A stretch of DNA of 32,950 nt, taken from contig JAVBNP010000272.1 in NCBI GenBank assembly GCA_031551455.1, positions 1 to 32,950 of the forward strand. Reading direction: 5' to 3'. Of this stretch, positions 1-6,985 are shown piece by piece. This DNA comes from JAIRLS01 sp031551455 (GTDB lineage Bacteria > Bacteroidota > Bacteroidia > Bacteroidales > UBA4181). Each line of letters opens with the position of its first letter. Position 1 is the first letter of the stretch. A model generated the notes under the pieces. That model was given only the letters and a program-made list of their open reading frames with translations. It searched no databases and was not told the DNA's origin. Position numbers and translations under genes: made by a program.

Positions 1-1
1 G

Positions 2-127
2 GCTATCCTTGCCATCACCGAGGAAGAACGTGTTGAACCTTTGCTTTGCAGTCTCAAAAAGCTCGACGCCAAGGCAGAACAACAAGGCATACGAGCGTTT
101 GTATGGAATATCGAAGGAATGATGTAA
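2..127 (+). CDS. C-terminal fragment of a PII-like small regulatory protein
   Basis: The window opens inside a reading frame that ends with TAA at 125-127, giving the last 41 residues of a protein. The segment reads as a beta-strand (AILAITEEE), a helix with an LLCSLKKLD pattern, then a strand ending GIRAFVWNIEGMM. This order, and especially the RAFVWN ending, resembles the C-terminus of the small PII-like proteins of Bacteroidetes that often sit beside RND metal-efflux genes. That match is from memory of the family, and the N-terminal two thirds are outside the window. The product would be a cytoplasmic trimeric ligand sensor if correct. No partner gene is visible here. Confidence 0.5.
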   Translation, partial: AILAITEEERVEPLLCSLKKLDAKAEQQGIRAFVWNIEGMM

Positions 128-137
128 GATATTTCCC

Positions 138-169
138 GACCTGCCGGGTTTTTAAAACCTTATTAGGTC
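138..169. repeat. Degenerate copy of the 31-nt inverted repeat
   Basis: This segment begins GACCT and ends AGGTC around an A/T centre like the perfect copy at 188-218, but the inner arms no longer pair fully. It lies just after the stop codon of the first gene. It looks like a decayed member of the same dispersed family. Confidence 0.45.
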
Positions 170-187
170 TTTGTGTAAAATAATAAA

Positions 188-218
188 GACCCATTAGGTT
201 TTAAAAACCTAATGGGTC
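188..218. repeat. Perfect 31-nt inverted repeat, possible terminator
   Basis: The arms 188-202 (GACCCATTAGGTTTT) and 204-218 are exact reverse complements around the single base A203. Related copies are at 138-169, 3386-3416 and 8888-8920, always between genes. As RNA it would form a long hairpin, so it may help end transcription of the upstream gene. It lacks a clean T-run on the plus strand and lies only 25 nt before the next start codon. Confidence 0.7.
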
Positions 219-243
219 AGAAAAAGAAGTAAAAATATTATCA

Positions 244-1116
244 ATGAAAAGAATCCTTATTAGCACAGCATTCATCATTTTGGTAACTTGCGGATTATAC
301 GCCCAAGATGTCAAATTCGGAATCAAAGGCGGACTGAACTTGCCGAACATCACCGCGGGCGGTAATAATACGCCCGTCAGCGAAGGTTACAAATCGCGAT
401 TGGCCATGGGAGCAGGTATTTTCACCGAGGTACAATTCAATAAGTTACTGTCTTTCCGTCTCGGTGTGGAATACAGCGGACAGGGCGGAAAAAAAGACGG
501 CATGCAGGCGATGCCTTCGCAACGACTCATCACCGCCATGGGTAACAGTATGGGCATGTCGGTAACCGATCAACAAATTGCCGATTTGACAGCCATTGCG
601 GCAGATATGCCGACGTATTATTATGCCAATGTGGACAATACCACTAAATTCGACTACGTAATGATACCGCTCTTGGCACAATTCGGTTGGGATCTCGGTC
701 AATCGCCGTGGCGCGTGTATGTCAATGCGGGACCGTTTGTATCGTTTCTCATCTCAGGCAAGCAGGTATCCAAAGGCTCCAGCTTGATGTACGCCGATGC
801 TTCGGGAACGGAAACCGTGTGGACCGATTTGGATCCGGTCATCCAAACCCTCATCACAACCGAGTTTCCCGATATGGAAAAAGTCTTGAATGAACCGGTT
901 ACGTTTGGTACCACGAATATTACCGGCGAAATGAAAAGTACCAATTTCGGTATTACCGGCAACGTGGGTATCCGTTATCAATGCGGACGCAACTATTTCT
1001 TCCTCGAAGCGGGCGGCAATTACGGATTCATTACCGTGCAGGAAAACAGCGCCAACGGCAGCAACCGTATCGGTGCGGGTTCGGTGATGGTTGGGTATGC
1101 ATTCTCGTTATTTTAA
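244..1116 (+). CDS. Outer-membrane beta-barrel protein (porin-like, OMP_b-brl type)
   Basis: This is a 290-residue protein with a clear signal peptide: MKR, a hydrophobic stretch, then CGLYAQ just before the likely cleavage near residue 21. The mature part opens VKFGIKGGLNLPNI, the usual first strand of Bacteroidetes outer-membrane beta-barrel domain proteins. It continues with alternating polar and apolar strands such as FTEVQFNKLLSFRLGVEYSG, YVMIPLLAQFGW and FGITGNVGIRY. It ends in an aromatic residue (AFSLF), as expected for Bam-assisted insertion. It should form a small barrel of about 8-10 strands; the cargo or role is unknown. It is related to, but clearly more distant than, the two tandem paralogues downstream. 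No promoter matching the Bacteroidetes consensus was seen upstream. Confidence 0.85.
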   Translation: MKRILISTAFIILVTCGLYAQDVKFGIKGGLNLPNITAGGNNTPVSEGYKSRLAMGAGIFTEVQFNKLLSFRLGVEYSGQGGKKDGMQAMPSQRLITAMGNSMGMSVTDQQIADLTAIAADMPTYYYANVDNTTKFDYVMIPLLAQFGWDLGQSPWRVYVNAGPFVSFLISGKQVSKGSSLMYADASGTETVWTDLDPVIQTLITTEFPDMEKVLNEPVTFGTTNITGEMKSTNFGITGNVGIRYQCGRNYFFLEAGGNYGFITVQENSANGSNRIGAGSVMVGYAFSLF

Positions 1117-1127
1117 ACATAAAATAT

Positions 1128-1193
1128 CCCGCAGATTACGCGGATTTCCGCAGAGTTGTAATATTAATCTGCGTTATTTGCGGAATCTGCGGG
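1128..1193. repeat. Imperfect inverted repeat (CCCGCAGATT type)
   Basis: The outer arms start CCCGCAGATT and end AATCTGCGGG, with a degenerate interior containing further GCGGA/CCGCA segments. The structure could form a long imperfect hairpin just after the stop of the upstream barrel gene. It resembles repeat-derived intergenic elements rather than a compact terminator, since no T-run follows. Confidence 0.55.
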
Positions 1194-1279
1194 GAAATAA
1201 CGATCGAAAGAAGTAAAACAAGATTGACTTTAAAAATATAAACCAGGGCACCTTCCCCGAATATTATAAATTATCACTT

Positions 1280-1329
1280 CGTGTGCGCACACGGTTGAAA
1301 AATTATTAGTCCGTGTACGTACACGGACT
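1280..1329. promoter_or_regulatory. Twin palindromes, candidate operator pair
   Basis: A 14-bp perfect palindrome, CGTGTGCGCACACG (1280-1293), is followed by a 22-bp perfect palindrome at 1308-1329 whose core is CGTGTACGTACACG. The two cores differ only at the two positions flanking the central CG. Their centres are 32 bp apart, about three helical turns, so bound dimers would lie on the same DNA face. No regulator gene is adjacent. The promoter at 1673-1703 is about 345 bp downstream, far for simple repression. An alternative is a hairpin involved in transcript ending. Confidence 0.45.
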
Positions 1330-1672
1330 GAAATTTGTTATAAATGTTTTTTTTTGCGTAGAAACTTCGAACACTAATTACTTACTTAAAATCGGCTAAA
1401 ACCGATCAAGCTTTAAAAATTCGGCATATTTTGTATAAAATAGTATCGGATTTTATATAACTCGAAAACTGATTGCGAAAAATATCTTATTGATTCTTTG
1501 GATAAAAAAGGCCAACAATTGTATTTCCCGGCACAACAACTCTAATTTCCGTCAATTTAATCAAAACGTACACAAAAATCGAAAATTTGTACATGTTTTT
1601 AAAAACACCGAAACTTTAATTGTATTTATTTTCAATAAATTATGTATTAAATAAAATATTTTTATCGTTTTT

Positions 1673-1703
1673 TTTGCAATAACACAAAAACCGGTTATCT
1701 TCG
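1673..1703 (+). promoter_or_regulatory. Bacteroidetes-type promoter of the first tandem barrel gene
   Basis: TTTG at 1673-1676 is followed after exactly 19 nt by TATCTTCG at 1696-1703. This fits the Bacteroidetes primary-sigma consensus TTTG then TAnnTTTG with one change (TTCG for TTTG). The start codon lies 51 nt downstream. The paralogue's promoter has the same spacing and the same TTCG variant. Confidence 0.7.
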
Positions 1704-1753
1704 CACGATTTAACAAATTTCATTTTAATTAACACACTTAAAATTTTAATCTT

Positions 1754-2419
1754 ATGTTTAAGAAAGTATTAGTAGTATTTGCAGCAGCTGTTCTAACAAT
1801 GGGATATGCACAGGCGCAATTTACATTCGGCGCACGCGCGGGATTTAACTTAACCAGCTTTGGTGGTAGCGATAAAGATTTTTTGGGTTCATCACCTAAG
1901 ATGAAACCCGGATTCCAAATCGGTGTGGTGGGTGAATATGCTTTTGGTGATGCTTTTGCCATTCAACCGGGTATCTTATTTGCAACACAAGGTGCTAAGT
2001 ATAAAGAGTCAGTAAACTATATGGGCGTAGATGTTGATTATGAAACTACAATGAATTTGAATTACATCCAAATTCCCATCAACCTCCAATATAAGGTAGA
2101 CTTGGGAAGTACAAAATTATTGCTGCAAGCTGGTCCTTATTTGGGCTATGGACTTGGAGGTAAGGAAAAATATAAAGTAAGCGGAGGCGGAGAAAGTGAA
2201 AGCGGTGATTATAAAATCAAATTTGGAAGCGGAGATGATGAAGATGTTGAATATGTTGACAACGCATTTGACTTTGGATTAGGTGTAGGTGCTGGTTTAC
2301 AATTTGGCAATTTACAAGCAGGAGTGGGATACAATTTTGGTTTCACAAGCTTATTTGATGAAGGGACTTTAAAAAACAACGGATTGGCCATCACATTAAC
2401 TTATTTATTCGGCAAATAA
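1754..2419 (+). CDS. Outer-membrane beta-barrel protein, tandem paralogue 1
   Basis: This is a 221-residue protein with a signal peptide (MFKKVLVVFAAAVLTMGYAQAQ, cleavage after AQA) followed by FTFGARAGFNLTSF, the typical first strand of the porin-family beta-barrel domain. Later strands include KPGFQIGVVGEYAF, NYIQIPINLQYKV and LLLQAGPYLGYGLGG, and the chain ends in LTYLFGK. An acidic, glycine-rich loop around residues 140-170 (SGGGESESG, SGDDEDVEY) probably faces the outside. The next gene is a paralogue with the same strands and loop positions. The codons look AT-richer than in the paralogue. It has its own promoter upstream and a terminator directly downstream, so it is likely monocistronic. 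Function is unknown beyond outer-membrane location. Confidence 0.88.
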   Translation: MFKKVLVVFAAAVLTMGYAQAQFTFGARAGFNLTSFGGSDKDFLGSSPKMKPGFQIGVVGEYAFGDAFAIQPGILFATQGAKYKESVNYMGVDVDYETTMNLNYIQIPINLQYKVDLGSTKLLLQAGPYLGYGLGGKEKYKVSGGGESESGDYKIKFGSGDDEDVEYVDNAFDFGLGVGAGLQFGNLQAGVGYNFGFTSLFDEGTLKNNGLAITLTYLFGK

Positions 2420-2443
2420 GATATTTGTTCGATAAAACTTTAC

Positions 2444-2476
2444 AAAAGCCGGTCTTTTTAAAGATCGGCTTTTTTG
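2444..2476 (+). terminator. Intrinsic terminator after paralogue 1
   Basis: AAAGCCGGTCTTT pairs with AAAGATCGGCTTT, with one G-U pair and a very short loop, and is followed by a T-run. It lies 25 nt after the stop codon and just before the promoter of the next gene, separating the two transcription units. Confidence 0.85.
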
Positions 2477-2494
2477 TTATTTATTCCGTTATTC

Positions 2495-2525
2495 TTTGCG
2501 AAAAAATAAAAAACAATTACCTTCG
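2495..2525 (+). promoter_or_regulatory. Bacteroidetes-type promoter of the second tandem barrel gene
   Basis: TTTG at 2495-2498, a 19-nt spacer, and TACCTTCG at 2518-2525. A transcript would begin near 2532, so upstream in-frame ATG codons (for example 2425) lie in or before the promoter and cannot be used. This supports the start at 2566. Confidence 0.7.
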
Positions 2526-2565
2526 TATGATCTTATCGGTTACCAAACACACTAAAAGACAAACC

Positions 2566-3282
2566 ATGTTGAAAAAAATATTCATCGTAACGGTACTCGT
2601 TGTTTTAACGGCAGGTTATGCGCAAGCACAATTCAAATTCGGCGTACGTGCGGGATTTAACTTAACCAATTTCTACGGCAGCGACAGCAAAATGGATGCC
2701 CAAGTGACGCCCAAAATGAAACCCGGATTTCAAGCCGGCGTGGTGGGGGAATATTCGTTTTCCGAATCGTTTGCCCTTCAACCCGCCGTTATATTTGCCA
2801 CGCAAGGCGCCAAATATAAAATAAATACCGCCGGAACGCTTCCGGGCATGGAAGATGTCGATGGTACCCCTTATTTCGAATACAAGGGCGATGAGAAATT
2901 TCAGATCAACTACATCCAAATACCGATCAATGCTCAATATAAATACGATTTAGGCCCCGTAAAATTATTGCTGCAAGCGGGCCCTTATTTCGGATTCGGT
3001 ATCGGAGGTAAATACACAAAAAATATTGATTATACCATATCGGGAGAAGGCGGCAAGATTAATGACGATAAAAAAATAAAATTCGGCAATAAGGATAATG
3101 ACGATGATACGTATTATTTTAACAATGCATTCGATCTCGGTTTGGGAATAGGTGCGGGCGTTCAATTCGCCGGGTTCCAAGCCGGATTGGGTTACAATTT
3201 CGGATTCATGAGTTTAACCGACGACGGTACCGTCAAAAATAACGGATTGACGGTTACGCTGACTTATTTGTTCGGCAAATAA
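2566..3282 (+). CDS. Outer-membrane beta-barrel protein, tandem paralogue 2
   Basis: The reading frame is open from 2425, but I place the start at 2566 because a signal peptide (MLKKIFIVTVLVVLTAGYAQAQ) begins there and the promoter lies upstream at 2495-2525. The product is 238 residues. It follows its neighbour strand by strand: FKFGVRAGFNLTNF, KMKPGFQAGVVGEYSF, FATQGAKYK, NYIQIPINAQYKYDLG, LLLQAGPYFGFGIGG and a final LTYLFGK. The variable parts are the surface loops, including an insertion near the PGMEDVDGTPYFEYKGD segment and a Lys/Asp-rich loop. This pattern fits duplication followed by loop divergence. No hairpin terminator is obvious directly after the stop; the 31-nt repeat at 3386 may serve. 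Confidence 0.88.
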   Translation: MLKKIFIVTVLVVLTAGYAQAQFKFGVRAGFNLTNFYGSDSKMDAQVTPKMKPGFQAGVVGEYSFSESFALQPAVIFATQGAKYKINTAGTLPGMEDVDGTPYFEYKGDEKFQINYIQIPINAQYKYDLGPVKLLLQAGPYFGFGIGGKYTKNIDYTISGEGGKINDDKKIKFGNKDNDDDTYYFNNAFDLGLGIGAGVQFAGFQAGLGYNFGFMSLTDDGTVKNNGLTVTLTYLFGK

Positions 3283-3385
3283 ATCGGAGATAACGCGATA
3301 AAATTTCAAAGAAACCGCTATATATATCATCTCGTCATTGTGTGTCCTATTTAGTCTTACAAGACAAAAACTTGGATGACGTAAT

Positions 3386-3416
3386 GACCTGTTAGGTTTT
3401 AAAAACCTGATAGGTC
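3386..3416. repeat. 31-nt inverted repeat, same family as 188-218
   Basis: The arms 3386-3400 (GACCTGTTAGGTTTT) and 3402-3416 pair around a central A with two mismatches, both G-U compatible in RNA. Length, central A and the AGGTTTT/AAAACCT core match the copy at 188-218. The surrounding 3283-3563 interval otherwise shows nothing I can support. Confidence 0.65.
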
Positions 3417-3563
3417 TTATGCCGGACATATCCTATCAAGTCTTTGAGACATAATAGAGTATGATTCGCGTCATTACCTATCTGCCGAACAGGCAGGCAA
3501 CTATTGCCGGTCATAAAAGATTAATTTCATCAAGCCCCAACGTTTGTCCTTTGATTTCCGACA

Positions 3564-4784
3564 ATGAAAAATATTCCGTTTGCATTTTTCTTTACCCTGT
3601 TATCCGCTTGTTCGTCATCAACCGATCATTTAACCGACGGCGCTTGGCGAGGCGTGTTTCTTGCCTCCGACAACGAAATACCGTTTCTTTTCGAAGTAAC
3701 GGCCGCCGATTCCGAAAATACCGTTGTTACGTTAATTAACGGCGAGGAACGCATCGACTTGTCGGGCATCACTTATCGCAACGACACGGTTATTATTCCG
3801 ATCAAAGCGTACGACGCCGTTTTGGAAGCCAAAATCTCGGGTAATCGCATGAGCGGCATGTTGATCAAATTGTATACCGATAAACCCGGCGGACGGATAC
3901 CTTTTACTGCACAAAAAGGCGCTGCCCCGCGTTTCGCGGATAACGGCGAAAAAGCAACCGTTTCGTTGGACGGGCGTTGGGAAATTGTTGTTCCCGAGCG
4001 CGATTCGGCAAAGCAAGTCGGTGTTTTTCGGCAAAAAGACAACGGGTATTTGACCGGCTCCATCCTCACGCCGACGGGTGATTACCGTTATTTGGAAGGA
4101 ACGGTGCAAGGCGACCGATTTTATTTATCGTCTTTCGGCGGAATGACGCCGTATCTCATACGAGGTCAATTCACGAATGCCGACCGATTTACGGCCGAGT
4201 TCATCACCCCCGGCGGAACGACTCATTTTGAAGGAAAACGTAATCCCGATGCTTCTTTACCCGATGCATACGCAACGACCATGCTCAAAAGCGGATATAC
4301 CACGCTCGGATTTCAACTTCCCGACCTTGACGGAAAGATTGTATCATTGTCCGATCCGAAATATCAAGGTAAAGTAGTCATCGTTTCCGTACTGGGCAGT
4401 TGGTGTCCCAATTGTTTGGACGAAACGGCCTTTTTGGCTCCGTGGTACAAAACCAATCGGCAACGCGGCGTAGAAATTATCGGATTGGCTTTTGAACGGA
4501 AAAACGATTTCGAATATGCCCGAAAACAATTATGGCAACTCAAGGAACACTACGGCGTGGAATACGATATTCTGTTTGCGGGAAAAGTCGGAGAAGAAAC
4601 CGTATCAAATGTGCTGCCCGAATTGAACAAGCTGATGTCGTATCCGACAACGATTTTTATCGACAAAAGAGGATCGGTGCGAAAAATTCATACCGGATTC
4701 AACGGCCCGGCTACCGGACAATTTTACGAAGAGTTTAAAACGGAATTCAATCGAACAGTCGACGAGTTGATTGCGGAAAAATAA
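3564..4784 (+). CDS. TlpA-like thioredoxin-fold lipoprotein
   Basis: This is a 406-residue lipoprotein. A short signal sequence ends in a lipobox, LLSAC, with Cys16 as the lipidation site. Residues 25-235 form a beta-rich region seen in Bacteroidetes proteins that carry a C-terminal thioredoxin domain. Residues from about 245 form a TlpA/AhpC-type thioredoxin fold: LPDLDGKIVSLSD, then VVIVSVLGSWCPNC with the active-site pair Cys281 and Cys284, and the cis-Pro region SYPTTIFIDKRG. This fits a membrane-attached periplasmic thiol:disulfide oxidoreductase, with substrate unknown. It stands alone: 281 nt of repeat-containing DNA precede it and 461 nt follow. An internal FERKNDFEYARKQLW segment is typical of the insertion in TlpA-like proteins. 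Confidence 0.85.
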   Translation: MKNIPFAFFFTLLSACSSSTDHLTDGAWRGVFLASDNEIPFLFEVTAADSENTVVTLINGEERIDLSGITYRNDTVIIPIKAYDAVLEAKISGNRMSGMLIKLYTDKPGGRIPFTAQKGAAPRFADNGEKATVSLDGRWEIVVPERDSAKQVGVFRQKDNGYLTGSILTPTGDYRYLEGTVQGDRFYLSSFGGMTPYLIRGQFTNADRFTAEFITPGGTTHFEGKRNPDASLPDAYATTMLKSGYTTLGFQLPDLDGKIVSLSDPKYQGKVVIVSVLGSWCPNCLDETAFLAPWYKTNRQRGVEIIGLAFERKNDFEYARKQLWQLKEHYGVEYDILFAGKVGEETVSNVLPELNKLMSYPTTIFIDKRGSVRKIHTGFNGPATGQFYEEFKTEFNRTVDELIAEK

Positions 4785-5245
4785 TTCCCGATCGTTTTTT
4801 GTTCCGAAACGTTTATTTGCGCGATAAATCTTACGCATATCCTCGATATATGCCTCCCGGCTCCGAAGGCGGCCGGTGTTATGTTGCCGAAAATTTTTGA
4901 AAAATAAGTCCCAACGGGACGGTATAGTCAAGCCGAGGATTAAAATCCTCGGAATTGAATGCGACAACCGAACCTGAGTCCCAACGGGACGACATAATCC
5001 ATATGCCGTCCCGTTGAGACTCGATAATCATTTAGTATCGATTTTCCCGGCAGGATTGAAACTCTGCGTTATGATATGTTGTCCCTTCAAGACTCGGGAA
5101 TCGTCTTTCGACGGATTCGTCACATAGGGTGGAAATTCTCTGCCGAATTATTCCGTCACTTCGTGACTTTACTTCAAGAAACATTTTTCTATCTTTACCT
5201 CTTTTAAAATTAAGCGGCACGCCAACTTTCCAAGAACCATAACGC
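4785..5245. other. Intergenic region with REP-like repeats
   Basis: There is no supportable gene in these 461 nt. The region has a cluster of palindromes at 4908-5022 and a small hairpin GTCACTTCGTGAC at 5155-5167. A weak promoter-like TATCTTTA at 5190-5197, about 50 nt before the next gene, has an imperfect TTTA 18 nt upstream. Confidence 0.5.
4908..5022. repeat. REP-like palindrome cluster
   Basis: GTCCCAACGGGAC occurs at 4908-4920 and 4978-4990, and a near reverse complement GTCCCGTTGAGAC is at 5008-5020. Between the first two lies the palindrome CCGAGGATTAAAATCCTCGG (4933-4952). The arms 4976-4990 and 5008-5022 pair over 15 bp with one mismatch and a 17-nt loop. Such arrangements resemble REP/BIME elements mobilised by RAYT (IS200-like) transposases. 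No such transposase is in the window. Confidence 0.6.
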
Positions 5246-6760
5246 TTGAAGATCGTCGATTTACTGAAATATTCGGAGAAAGACCCCATGATATTTACCC
5301 GAGCGTCGTTTTGGGTATTTTTCATGATCGTATTGCTCGTTTATTCGTTCTTGTACAAAAAAAATGTTTGGCGCAACGCATTTCTTTTCATCGTCAGCGT
5401 ATATTTTTACTACAAATGCGGCGGCTATTATTTTATTATTTTACTGTGGTCGGTACTGTTCAATTATTTTATCGGGCTCGGCATTTCGCATGCAAACGGC
5501 CGATCCGGGAAGAAAACGATATTGACGGTCGGCGTGTGTGTTAACTTGCTGTTGGTGGTTTATTTCAAATATGCTTATTTATTTACCGGATGGATCAACA
5601 ACTTATTCGGAACGGCTTTCGAAGTAAAAAATCTGCCGGCCGAATTGTATAACAGCATCGCGGGAACGCATTTCGATATCTCCGTCGTTATACTCCCCAT
5701 CGGTATTTCCTTTTTCACGTTCCAAGCCATCAGTTACATTGCGGACGTTTACAAACAAAAAGCGCCCGTTGTCAAAAATCTTTCGGATTTCGGATTCTAT
5801 CTGTCCTTTTTTCCGCAACTGGTTGCCGGACCGATTGTTCGTGCGGCGGAATTTGTTCCGCAAATGTATCGTAAATATCGGTTGCGAACGGAAGAGGCCG
5901 GACATGCACTGTTTTTGATCGGCTGCGGATTGATCAAAAAAATCATCATTTCCGATTATATTTCCATAAACTTTGTCGATCGGGTTTTCGATCAACCTTT
6001 GCTGTACTCGGGTTTCGAGAATTTGATGGCAGCATACGGCTATGCGTTGCAAATTTATTGCGATTTCTCGGGCTACACCGATATTGCCATCGGATTGGCC
6101 CTGCTCATGGGATTTCGACTGCCCGCCAACTTCAACTCGCCGTATCAAGCACACAACATTACCGACTTTTGGCGACGTTGGCATATTTCGTTGTCGTCGT
6201 GGCTGCGCGATTATTTGTACATTCCGTTGGGAGGAAATCGCAAAGGACGTATCCGAACCGATATCAATTTGGCAATAACCATGTTATTGGGTGGATTGTG
6301 GCACGGAGCCGATTTGCGGTTCGTTCTGTGGGGCGGATTACACGGAGCGGCATTGATCCTGCACAAAGGTTGGTTACGGTTATTCCCGACCGTTACATTA
6401 AAGAAAAAAAAGACGTCCGTTTTTTTCGGCACCTTACTAACCTTTCACTTCGTGGTTTTTTGTTGGATATTTTTCCGTTCAACCGATATGTCGGCGGCCG
6501 GAGCCATGCTTCAACGTATTTTCACCGCCACTTCGTTTCGTTTAATCGGCGAAATAGTTGTCGGTTACCGTTTTGTCTTCGGGATTATGGTCATCGGATT
6601 TTTGATGCATTGGTGTCCGGCACAATGGAAAGAATATTGTCGAGGCCGTTACATCCGACTGCATGTTGTATGGAAAGTCGTCACGGCGGTTTGTCTGTTT
6701 TTCCTGCTCTATCAAATGAAATCGTCGGTAATTCAACCGTTTATTTATTTCCAATTTTAA
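5246..6760 (+). CDS. MBOAT-family membrane O-acyltransferase (AlgI/DltB-like)
   Basis: This is a polytopic membrane protein of 504 residues from a TTG codon, or 490 from the ATG at 5288. I keep the TTG because homologues usually have a short helix and a DPMIF-like segment before the first membrane span. Hallmarks are ILPIGISFFTFQ (about 150-160), FFPQLVAGPIVR, CDFSGYTDIAIG (272-283), FWRRWHISLSSWLRDYLYIP with His313, and GGLWHGADLRFVLWGGLHG with His353. These two histidines correspond to the conserved pair of DltB/AlgI. Such enzymes pass acyl groups across the inner membrane to polysaccharide, teichoic acid or other acceptors, often with an SGNH-type partner. The nearby GSCFA gene is SGNH-like but has no signal peptide, so a partnership is only a guess. 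Confidence 0.9.
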   Translation: MKIVDLLKYSEKDPMIFTRASFWVFFMIVLLVYSFLYKKNVWRNAFLFIVSVYFYYKCGGYYFIILLWSVLFNYFIGLGISHANGRSGKKTILTVGVCVNLLLVVYFKYAYLFTGWINNLFGTAFEVKNLPAELYNSIAGTHFDISVVILPIGISFFTFQAISYIADVYKQKAPVVKNLSDFGFYLSFFPQLVAGPIVRAAEFVPQMYRKYRLRTEEAGHALFLIGCGLIKKIIISDYISINFVDRVFDQPLLYSGFENLMAAYGYALQIYCDFSGYTDIAIGLALLMGFRLPANFNSPYQAHNITDFWRRWHISLSSWLRDYLYIPLGGNRKGRIRTDINLAITMLLGGLWHGADLRFVLWGGLHGAALILHKGWLRLFPTVTLKKKKTSVFFGTLLTFHFVVFCWIFFRSTDMSAAGAMLQRIFTATSFRLIGEIVVGYRFVFGIMVIGFLMHWCPAQWKEYCRGRYIRLHVVWKVVTAVCLFFLLYQMKSSVIQPFIYFQF

Positions 6761-6985
6761 CGATTAACTCGGGATCGAATTGAAAATCATGGCAACAAAC
6801 GTTGTCTGCTTCATTTTCGAAACGTGCAAAAGTGCGGTAACTTGCAAAAAACGGATAAATATTTGCGATTTCGATTTTTCCCGAAACATTATTTATAAAA
6901 ATTCGTATTTTTACACGGATTCTTTCCCTTTTTTGAGGAAAATAGAAACATATTAATCGAATATAACGTTTATTTATATATATAA

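Larger units (their letters stand above)
1117..1753. other. Long AT-rich intergenic region with palindromes and a promoter
   Basis: There is no convincing gene in these 637 nt. The region holds a degenerate inverted repeat just after the upstream stop, two related palindromes near 1280-1329, and a promoter at 1673-1703. The rest is AT-rich with no hairpin or reading frame I can support. A CGTACAC half-site of the palindrome core recurs at 1567-1573. Confidence 0.6.

Noticed and set aside
2425..2565. An N-terminal extension of the second tandem barrel protein
   Set aside because: It overlaps a terminator and a promoter and would put a signal peptide in the middle of the chain.
4605..4967. A 120-codon minus-strand frame reaching into the intergenic repeats
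   Set aside because: It overlaps the end of the thioredoxin lipoprotein and then runs through the REP-like DNA; no motif or promoter supports it.
4908..5022. Repeats considered as a CRISPR array
   Set aside because: Only two short direct copies plus an inverted one, with unequal spacing and no cas genes; they fit REP-like palindromes.
6058..6783. A 241-codon frame overlapping the MBOAT gene on the same strand
   Set aside because: It is another phase of a well-supported MBOAT gene, is rich in Arg, His and Ser without domain motifs, and has no membrane or fold pattern of its own.
6761..6985. A promoter for the alpha/beta hydrolase gene
   Set aside because: TATTTTTA at 6906-6913 is close to a minus-7 element but has no TTTG at a suitable distance; the region is too AT-rich to trust it.
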